Shown here piece by piece: positions 61,955 to 64,000 of a DNA stretch of 64,000 bases. The stretch covers positions 624,398 to 688,397 of the forward strand of contig MNCI01016273.1 of the NCBI GenBank assembly GCA_015680685.1. The letters are read 5' to 3'. Both the position numbers and the translations under genes were made by a program. A model generated the notes under the pieces. The model made no database searches and had not been told where the DNA came from. It saw only the letters and a list, made by a program, of their open reading frames with translations. Source of the stretch: Gnetum montanum (taxonomy: Eukaryota; Streptophyta; Gnetopsida; Gnetales; Gnetaceae). Numbering within the stretch: position 1 is the stretch's first letter; every line of letters starts with the position of its first letter.

Positions 61955-62580
61955 TGATGAGACGCAATATTGCATCCCCTGCGATATCGTGGTCCGCTGC
62001 CATATCTATAAATAAGAGGCGGCACTCCCTTCATTTCCCAATCCTGGCTAGAAGTAGCGAAGCTCTGGCAGTTTGAACACTCCAGAGTTAGATTAATTTC
62101 CCATGTGCCCGCAGTAGGAGTCGTAGAGTGTATGGCTAGCCAAGGAATCAGCTACTTATCACACTTAGGCTAAATCGGTGCCTCAGTATGACCACTTCGA
62201 GCACTTGTGTTATGTGTGGTGATCCCAGTAATGATTAGCGTTTGGTAGCCACAGTTGCATAGTTCAGGGTGTGTTTGGTAAGTGGGAACAGATGCTGATG
62301 CTACTTAAGTTAGACTTAGGACATTAGTTAGAGTTAGTTAGTTTCTCAACCCTTTCCCTCATAGCTTAGGAGATAAACTGAAAAATACCAAAAAATCATA
62401 TACCTCAGACTTGCTTAACAATACACCGTGACACATACAAGCAAGCCTGGGAAGACAACGAATGATTAACCCCAAGCGTTCTTTGTGGCGTTAAGGCATT
62501 TAGTCTACGGAGTTTGACCGGATCATGTGTACACGCTCGTATTCGTATGGTTGAGTGTAGGGGCACCTCGCCACTCATCA
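61955..62580 (+). repeat. 5' LTR of element F (short)
   Basis: TGATGAGACGCAATATTG...CCACTCATCA, 626 bp, against 770-880 for relatives. The missing ~170 bases correspond to the part after CCGCAGTAGGAG, which in A carries AATAAAG. TATA box TCTATAAATAAGAGG is at about 62004-62018, with GCGATATCG upstream. Confidence 0.88.
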
Positions 62581-62581
62581 T

Positions 62582-62601
62582 TGGTGCCGTTGCCGGGGAC
62601 T
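62582..62601 (+). other. Primer binding site (tRNA-Asp type)
   Basis: TGGTGCCGTTGCCGGGGACT, one mismatch from perfect complement to the tRNA-Asp 3' end; the best preserved in the window along with that of A. Confidence 0.75.
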
Positions 62602-62723
62602 AAGTGTTATTTATGCCAATTGAACATAAGGGATATCACTCACATCGTTGTGAGCTCTAACGAACCTTCAGGTTAATCAGTTAATTAAGAACATAAATAA
62701 CGGTAAAACAGCACACCATTAGG

Positions 62724-64000
62724 ATGGCTTCTTCTCATGAAATCAACTCACCTAAGGACAACACAGGAGACGGTCAACATCATATGCATAACCTAGATCA
62801 GCCAGGTCCTAAACAATCCAAGGTCACATATACTCATCCTGATGAGTATGTCCCTGACTTTACTTTTATTCTCCATTAAGATAAACAACTGCGATGGAGA
62901 GGTCTGCAAGGTAACATCGTGTTACCCCCAGATAGATCTACCCGTAACATGCTTTTCCATGCCTTAGCACAGATTGGCATGCAAGAACTGTTCGCGGAAT
63001 ACATTCTGGATGATTATGACATGAGGGATTATCATCCCACAAATGCCTAACGTATTCGAGATGCAAGGTAGGAGAGCCAACATTCACTGTTGAAGGACAA
63101 GGTCCCCCATGTCATTAGTGAAATAGGAGACGAGGAACCCCTCACAATGGGTTTCTTAGAAAATGATGTTCCTCCTCCTCACTCTGGTGAAGAGGTTAAG
63201 CATCAGAGCCTTCGATCAATTGTACATGCTATAGGCTTTGATACCCGTGAGCACCAACTGTTCATGGCAGGAACAACCACTCACACTAAGGACAGACACT
63301 TAGATTGTTACAACGATCGGGGCCAAAGCAGCCGAAGAGAAGGTAAGAAATATTGCCATGGTGATGGATCCCCTTCTTCTTCTCCTTCATCTCACCATTC
63401 ACACTCTCCCTCTACATCTGGGCGCAACCATCGTGAGCATAACGGAGAGAGTAAAAGTAAAAGGGAAGATGAAATGCCTTGATAAGAAGGTCGAGAGGAG
63501 TTAGGATAAGGGCAAGGACGTAGGGAGAGTAGGGAACCACCGCGAAGACATCGTAGACGCCATGAAAGAGATGATCATGACGAGCCCCTACTCGCAACCT
63601 GAAGTATGCTTAACATAACAGAGGCAGTTAGGATTCCCAAAAGGCATTTAAAGGACAGTCGGATCAAGCGATTAGACATAAATAATATCCCACGTTTTGA
63701 AGGGGGATACAACGCTGATCCTCCACATCATTTACATGCATTCCATGATGCCTGTGCCTTGCAGAACATAGATAATGAGTGGCAAAAGCTCAAGTTGTTC
63801 CCAAGGACACTCACCAAATAAGCAGAGAGTTGGTACCAGTCCTTAGAACTGGAAACCATCAGGAGGTGGAGTACGATGCTTGAATTATTCAACAACAAAT
63901 ATCAAACGTACTCCAGAGTGTCCAATTTGCAGAAGCAGATCCAAGGCTGGAAACAAGGTGGTTATGAACCCTTGGATGCTACCATGGCCCGTTATTATAC
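62724..64000 (+). pseudogene. Gag of element F, partial
   Basis: ATG at 62724 (MASSHEINS). The whole visible stretch stays in one frame, broken by single stops (about 62877, 63048, 63480, 63603 and 63819) without frameshift. Order as in A: N-terminal domain (GNIVLPPDRSTRNML, DDYDMRDYH), Ser/His-rich linker, then the Gag core (RLDINNIPRFEGGYNAD, PPHHLHAFHDACALQN, WQKLKLFPRTL, ELFNNKYQTYSRV). It is cut by the window end. Confidence 0.85.

Larger units (their letters stand above)
61955..64000 (+). mobile_element. Element F: 5' end of a plus-strand family member
   Basis: 5' LTR 61955-62580, primer site at 62582 and gag from 62724 to the window end. Gag is closer to that of A than to B or D. The right part is outside the window, so pol content is unknown. 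Confidence 0.88.

Overview
The window reads as a transposon-rich stretch of a seed-plant nuclear genome: spliced plant exons with short AT-rich introns, one conserved plant kinase gene, and layers of retrotransposons carrying plant tRNA primer sites. I cannot name the species; a large-genome plant (possibly a gymnosperm) fits but is not proven. Only one ordinary host gene is recognisable, a 12-coding-exon GSK3/SHAGGY-like kinase on the + strand (coding 11089-13559, 416 aa), with a probable 5'UTR exon ending at 8114 and a 2.9-kb leader intron.

Layout. 1-3442: right end of a + strand Ty3/gypsy element (integrase tail, long 3' region, 3' LTR), inserted into the gag of a second, - strand element (3443-5357). 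5358-15780: gene island with the kinase and two tRNA-derived SINE-like pieces. 15780-21150: decayed + strand LINE (ORF1, endonuclease, RT with YVDD, zinc domain). 21860-48297: an old - strand Ty3/gypsy element (C; protease, RT, RNase H, integrase) split by two later insertions. These are element B (25164-31224, TSD CTTTG) and element D (31819-47085, TSD ATGTT); D is itself split by element A (36010-42994, TSD GATGG). 48298-52870: rearranged endogenous caulimovirid (movement, coat and protease regions, tRNA-Met primer site, no RT). 52871-54403: gag of another gypsy element with a tRNA-Met primer site. 54404-61954: AT-rich sequence with no recognised gene and one diverged minisatellite. 61955-64000: start of another + strand element (F) related to A.

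Elements 1, E, A, B, D and F form one superfamily. Shared traits are LTRs of the form TGATG...CATCA, GATATC palindromes upstream of the LTR TATA box, a tRNA-Asp primer site (where the 5' end is visible), and similar Gag proteins with long Ser- and Pro-rich parts. A, B and D keep both LTRs and 5-bp target duplications but encode no reverse transcriptase or integrase (A keeps a protease-like domain; B and D are Gag-only), so they look like non-autonomous Gag-bearing elements. The shared 3' region of the family holds the most unusual signals: a hairpin kept by compensatory changes, a conserved branch point plus splice acceptor ahead of a variable 3' ORF, and repeated CATGGGGG tracts. D carries in that 3' position a protein resembling the 'putative plant transposon protein' domain, and element 1 carries a short ORF with hydrophobic ends. 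A, B and D Gag also share a Cys/His motif with CX6HX4CX4H spacing where a zinc knuckle would be expected.
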